64,000 nucleotides of DNA. It comes from Eilatimonas milleporae. Its GTDB lineage: Bacteria > Pseudomonadota > Alphaproteobacteria > Sphingomonadales > Kordiimonadaceae. Positions within the stretch are counted from its first letter, which is position 1. Every line of letters begins with the position of its first letter. A program made the translations under genes and the position numbers. Under the pieces are notes generated by a model, which worked only from the letters and a program-made list of their open reading frames with translations, did no database searches and had not been told where the DNA came from. Where the stretch lies: contig NZ_REFR01000011.1 of the NCBI RefSeq assembly GCF_003688555.1, positions 248,001 to 312,000 of the forward strand. Direction: 5' to 3'. Shown piece by piece: positions 60,218 to 64,000 of the stretch.

Positions 60218-62242
60218 ATGGCCGATATTGCTGAACCCGTCTCGCCTGCTCAACAGGATGACGAGCAACACGCCCGAATGGCCGGCGCGATCCGCGCCCT
60301 GTCGATGGATGCGGTGCAAAAGGCCAATTCCGGCCACCCCGGCATGCCCATGGGGATGGCCGATGTGGCGACGGTTCTGTTTCGTCGTTTTTTACGGTTC
60401 GATCCGAAAACGCCGGACTGGCCCAACCGGGACCGCTTCGTGCTGTCCGCCGGGCATGGTTCCATGCTGCTCTACAGCCTGTTGTATCTGACCGGCTATG
60501 AGCGGCCCACCCTGGACGACATCCGCAATTTCCGCCAGTTGCACAGCCCGACGGCGGGACACCCCGAGTTCGGGGAAGCGCCGGGTATCGAGACAACGAC
60601 CGGGCCCCTGGGCCAGGGCTTGGCCATGGCCGTCGGCATGGCGATTGCCGAAAAGAAGGCACGCAGCGAGTTCGGCGCCGATGTGATCGACCATGACATT
60701 TATGTACTGGCGGGGGACGGTTGCCTGATGGAAGGCGTCAGCCACGAGGCGATCACGCTGGCCGGTCATCTGAAGCTGAACAAACTGATCGTGCTGTGGG
60801 ACGACAACAGCATTTCCATTGACGGGGCGACCGACCTTGCCACGTCCGACGATGTGCGCGGCCGTTTCGAGGCCGCCGGATGGGATGTCATGGCCGTCGA
60901 CGGCCATGACGGTGAGGCGGTCGAAGCCGCCATCGCCGAGGCGCGGGCAAGCGACCGTCCGGCCATGGTGGCCTGCCGCACGACCATCGGATACGGTGCG
61001 CCCAACAAGGGCGGTACGGCCGCCGCCCATGGGTCTCCGCTTGGTGACGATGAAATCGCACTGGCGCGCAAGGCAATCGACTGGCCGCACCCGCCTTTTG
61101 AGGTGCCGGACGGAATTATGGAGTTGTGGCATGCCACAGGTGCGAAAGGCGCGGCCTTAAGCGCTGAGTGGCGCACCCGCTTCGACGGGCTGAACGGTGC
61201 TGTGAAAGCGGACTTTTCACGCCGCCTGACCGGTGCATTGCCGGACACAATGGGCGCGGCCATGGCCGCGCACTGCGCCAAGCTGGCGGCCGAACCGCAA
61301 AAGGTCGCCACCCGCAAGGCCAGCCAACTGGCGCTGGAGGTCATCAACGCCCATGTGCCGGAGACCATCGGCGGTTCCGCCGACCTGACCGGCTCCAACA
61401 ACACCAGGACTGGCGACATGGGTGTCATCACCCCGGACGACTTTGCGGGCCGCTATCTGCATTACGGTGTGCGCGAGTTTGGCATGGCGGCGGCCATGAA
61501 CGGGATGGCGCTGAACGGTTTGTACATTCCGTACGGCGGCACTTTTCTGGTCTTTACCGATTATGCGCGGCCCGCCATCCGCCTGTCCGCGCTGATGAAA
61601 CAGCGTGCCGTTTATGTCATGACCCATGACAGCATCGGACTGGGTGAGGACGGGCCGACCCACCAGCCGGTGGAGCATCTGGCCAGTCTGCGGGCCATGC
61701 CCAATGTCCTGGTCATGCGGCCGGCCGATCCGGTGGAAACCGCCGAGTGCTGGCAGATCGCGCTTGAGCGGACGGACGGCCCCAGCATTCTGGCGTTGAG
61801 CCGCCAGGCCGTTGCGCAGCAACGGCTTGTCGAGGCGGACGGCAACCTGAGCGCCAGGGGCGGCTACATTCTGGCCGAGGCAACCGGCGGCACGCCGAAG
61901 GCGGTGTTGGTCGCCACCGGTACCGAGGTTGAGATCGCGGCCGAGGCCCGCCGCACACTGGAAGAGGCGGGTGTGCCCACACGTGTTGTTTCCATGCCGT
62001 GCTGGGAACTGTTCGACGTGCAGGACGGCGCATACCGCGCCCATGTGTTGCCGGCGGGCGTTCTGAAAGCCTCGATTGAGGCGGCGACCACTTTCGGTTG
62101 GGAGCGCTATGTGGGTCCGGATGGTATCAGCCTTGGCGTTGACAGTTTCGGTGCCTCGGCTCCGGCGGCGGATCTGTATGACCATTTCGGCCTGACGGCG
62201 GAAGCGCTGAGCCTCGCGGTGCGCAGCGCCCTGAATGCGTGA
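60218..62242 (+). CDS. tkt: Transketolase
   Basis: Thiamine-diphosphate enzyme of the pentose phosphate and Calvin cycles. It has 674 residues. Seen: AVQKANSGHPGMPMGMADVA, ThDP/Mg motif LAGDGCLMEGVSHEAITLAG with NKLIVLWDDNSISIDG, the second-domain DYARPAIRLSALMKQRAVYV and the His-containing THDSIGLGEDGPTHQPVEHL. Followed by gap and pgk, a common alphaproteobacterial order linking the pentose and lower glycolytic steps. Confidence 0.96.
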   Translation: MADIAEPVSPAQQDDEQHARMAGAIRALSMDAVQKANSGHPGMPMGMADVATVLFRRFLRFDPKTPDWPNRDRFVLSAGHGSMLLYSLLYLTGYERPTLDDIRNFRQLHSPTAGHPEFGEAPGIETTTGPLGQGLAMAVGMAIAEKKARSEFGADVIDHDIYVLAGDGCLMEGVSHEAITLAGHLKLNKLIVLWDDNSISIDGATDLATSDDVRGRFEAAGWDVMAVDGHDGEAVEAAIAEARASDRPAMVACRTTIGYGAPNKGGTAAAHGSPLGDDEIALARKAIDWPHPPFEVPDGIMELWHATGAKGAALSAEWRTRFDGLNGAVKADFSRRLTGALPDTMGAAMAAHCAKLAAEPQKVATRKASQLALEVINAHVPETIGGSADLTGSNNTRTGDMGVITPDDFAGRYLHYGVREFGMAAAMNGMALNGLYIPYGGTFLVFTDYARPAIRLSALMKQRAVYVMTHDSIGLGEDGPTHQPVEHLASLRAMPNVLVMRPADPVETAECWQIALERTDGPSILALSRQAVAQQRLVEADGNLSARGGYILAEATGGTPKAVLVATGTEVEIAAEARRTLEEAGVPTRVVSMPCWELFDVQDGAYRAHVLPAGVLKASIEAATTFGWERYVGPDGISLGVDSFGASAPAADLYDHFGLTAEALSLAVRSALNA

Positions 62243-62351
62243 TGGCGAAGTGCCTGAATATGGCCTTGAACGTCTGATTTGAATTGACTGTCCGAACCGG
62301 GGCCGGCCCGTGCCGCCATCCGGTTCACAAGACCCAGGGAAGGAACGGCGG

Positions 62352-63359
62352 ATGACTGTACGGGTAGCGATTAACGGATTTGGCCGCATCGGGCGCAATG
62401 TTTTGCGCGCCATTTATGAAAGTGGGCGCAGCGATGTCTCGGTCGCCGCGATCAACGATCTCGGTGATGCGGAGATGAATGCCTATCTCCTGAAGCGTGA
62501 CAGCGTGCACGGTCCCTTCCCCGGCGAGGTCAGTGTTGAGGATGGTGCCATTGTGGTCAATGGCGACCGTATTCACGTAACGGCCGAGCGGGATCCCGCC
62601 GCGCTGCCGTGGGGCGAAAACGGTGTTGATGTGGCAATGGAGTGCACCGGCATTTTCACCGCCCGCGACAAGGCGTCCGCCCATCTGGAAGCTGGCGCGA
62701 AAAAAGTGCTGATTTCCGCACCCGGCGCGAATGCGGACAAAACCATCGTCTACGGCGTTAACCATGACACGTTGACGGCAGACGATACCGTCGTTTCCAA
62801 TGCGTCCTGCACCACCAACTGCCTCGCCCCGGTGGCGAAGGTCCTGCATGACACGGTGGGTATTGAAAGCGGGTATATGACGACCGTTCATGCTTATACG
62901 GGCGATCAGCCGGTGCTCGACACGTTGCATAAGGACCCGCGTCGGGCCCGTGCGGCGGCACTGTCCATGATCCCGACATCGACCGGGGCGGCCAAGGCCG
63001 TCGGCCTCGTACTGCCGGATCTGGCCGGCAAGCTGGACGGTTCGGCCATCCGTGTGCCGACGCCGAATGTATCCATGGTGGATCTGAAATTCATCGCCGC
63101 ACGCGAGACCACGGCGGATGAGATCAATGCCGCGATCCGGGCGGCGGCGGACGGCCCGATGAAGGGTGTCCTCGGTTACGAGGATATGCCGGCTGTTTCC
63201 ATCGACTTTAATCACAACCCGAACAGCTCCACCTTCGACATGAGCCAGACCAAGGTGATCGACGGACGCCTTGTGCGGATTTTGAGTTGGTATGACAATG
63301 AATGGGGTTTCTCCAACCGCATGTCGGATACGGCGGTGGTGCTGGCAAACGCCGGATAG
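62352..63359 (+). CDS. gap: Glyceraldehyde-3-phosphate dehydrogenase, type I
   Basis: It has 335 residues from ATG 62352 (AAGGAACGGCGG upstream). NAD motif [20 protein letters not shown], catalytic Cys in [19 protein letters not shown] near residue 152, [20 protein letters not shown], and [19 protein letters not shown] at the end. It acts in glycolysis and gluconeogenesis. Confidence 0.97.
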   Translation: MTVRVAINGFGRIGRNVLRAIYESGRSDVSVAAINDLGDAEMNAYLLKRDSVHGPFPGEVSVEDGAIVVNGDRIHVTAERDPAALPWGENGVDVAMECTGIFTARDKASAHLEAGAKKVLISAPGANADKTIVYGVNHDTLTADDTVVSNASCTTNCLAPVAKVLHDTVGIESGYMTTVHAYTGDQPVLDTLHKDPRRARAAALSMIPTSTGAAKAVGLVLPDLAGKLDGSAIRVPTPNVSMVDLKFIAARETTADEINAAIRAAADGPMKGVLGYEDMPAVSIDFNHNPNSSTFDMSQTKVIDGRLVRILSWYDNEWGFSNRMSDTAVVLANAG

Positions 63360-63380
63360 GAAAAACCGGACGATAGTGTG

Positions 63381-63405
63381 ATGAGGCGGCCCCCGGCCGC
63401 CTCAT
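63381..63405 (+). terminator. Perfect 11-bp hairpin between gap and pgk
   Basis: ATGAGGCGGCC (63381-63391), loop CCC, GGCCGCCTCAT (63395-63405), then TTGTACATTTGTACC. The T-run is poor, so it may be a partial terminator or a processing hairpin that sets the gap:pgk ratio. Confidence 0.6.
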
Positions 63406-63445
63406 TTGTACATTTGTACCTTACAGCGGTGGAAAGACTTCGATC

Positions 63446-64000
63446 ATGGCCTTTCAGACACTTGCAGACCTTGGGGATTTGACCGGCAGGCGCGCGGTGA
63501 TCCGCGTGGATTTGAACGTGCCGATGGCGGATGGCCGTGTGACGGACGATACCCGCCTGCGCGCCGTCAGGCCCACGGTGGATGCGGTCCTGGCCGCAGG
63601 CGGCCGGGCCGTGCTGCTCGCCCATTTCGGTCGCCCGAAGGGCAAGGTGGTGCCTGAGATGTCGCTTGCCCCCGTGGTGCCCGCGCTTGCTGCTGTTTTG
63701 GACCGCGATGTGGCCTTCGCCACCTTTGATGATGCCCTGCCGGATCTGGATGTGGTGGTGATGGAAAACACCCGCTTCTTTCCGGGCGAGGAGACGAATG
63801 ACACCGATCTTGCCAAACGCTTCGCTGCGCTCGGCGATGTATATGTGAACGACGCTTTTTCCTGCGCCCACAGGGCGCATGCGTCCACCGAGGGCATCGC
63901 CCGGCTTCTGCCCGCGGCGGCCGGTGTGACAATGGCCGCCGAGCTTGCCGCGCTGGAAGCCGCCCTGGGCACACCGGAACGGCCCGTGGGCGCGGTGGTC
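63446..64000 (+). CDS. pgk: Phosphoglycerate kinase (partial, C-terminus cut by window end)
   Basis: The first 185 codons are in the window and open at the end. Seen: [20 protein letters not shown], the substrate-binding [29 protein letters not shown] and [20 protein letters not shown]. Makes ATP from 1,3-bisphosphoglycerate. GGAAAG lies upstream of ATG 63446. Confidence 0.95.
   Translation, partial: MAFQTLADLGDLTGRRAVIRVDLNVPMADGRVTDDTRLRAVRPTVDAVLAAGGRAVLLAHFGRPKGKVVPEMSLAPVVPALAAVLDRDVAFATFDDALPDLDVVVMENTRFFPGEETNDTDLAKRFAALGDVYVNDAFSCAHRAHASTEGIARLLPAAAGVTMAAELAALEAALGTPERPVGAVV

Overview
This 64 kb window is high-GC chromosomal DNA from an alphaproteobacterium. The evidence is gene content and order: zapE/mdh/sucCD/sucAB/lpd in one block, rpsU divergent from coq9, a DUF1244 gene next to gapR (DUF2312), pntAA-AB-B with a split alpha subunit, and zapA followed by a 6S RNA and a 5-formyl-THF cyclo-ligase. 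The exact order or family cannot be fixed from the sequence. No tRNA, rRNA, CRISPR array or insertion sequence was recognised.

Layout. 1-11.9 kb: the end of zapE, a soluble chemoreceptor with three near-identical PAS domains, then the TCA block mdh, sucC, sucD, sucA, sucB, lpdA, closed by a hairpin. 12-17.7 kb: a stand-alone receiver protein, a small membrane protein, xerC, coq9, divergent rpsU with its terminator, an exported methyltransferase and an FkbM methyltransferase. 17.8-21.3 kb: a lysine-catabolism cassette (aminoadipate-semialdehyde dehydrogenase and a lysine/saccharopine dehydrogenase) with a divergent Lrp/AsnC regulator. 21.4-33.2 kb: metabolic and envelope housekeeping genes (MBL hydrolase, DUF2336, DoxX-like, ATP-grasp + DedA, ArsC-like, M14 carboxypeptidase, rpmJ, HAD, pyk, N-formylglutamate amidohydrolase, DUF1244, gapR).

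33.36-39.68 kb is an accessory island. It holds one very large, visibly lower-GC gene on the minus strand. The gene encodes a DUF4011 / SF1 helicase / Vsr-like nuclease / DUF3320 protein, the architecture I know from the single-gene antiphage system Hhe. The reading frame is broken in a run of ten G (C on the coding strand), so the gene is either phase-variable, decayed or mis-sequenced. Two almost identical 32-bp hairpin repeats bracket the island. This is the most interesting part of the window.

39.7-64 kb: a START-like exported protein, murI translationally coupled to a sigma-54 response regulator, the pntAA-AB-B transhydrogenase operon, a glycosyltransferase, a DUF1295 membrane enzyme, an RND efflux pump with its adaptor, a LytS/LytTR two-component pair, YmdB, 5-formyl-THF cyclo-ligase, 6S RNA, zapA and a coiled-coil partner, then tkt, gap and the start of pgk. 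Central carbon metabolism is therefore represented at both ends: the TCA cycle and 2-oxoglutarate dehydrogenase on the left, transketolase and lower glycolysis on the right, with pyruvate kinase and NADPH-generating transhydrogenase between.
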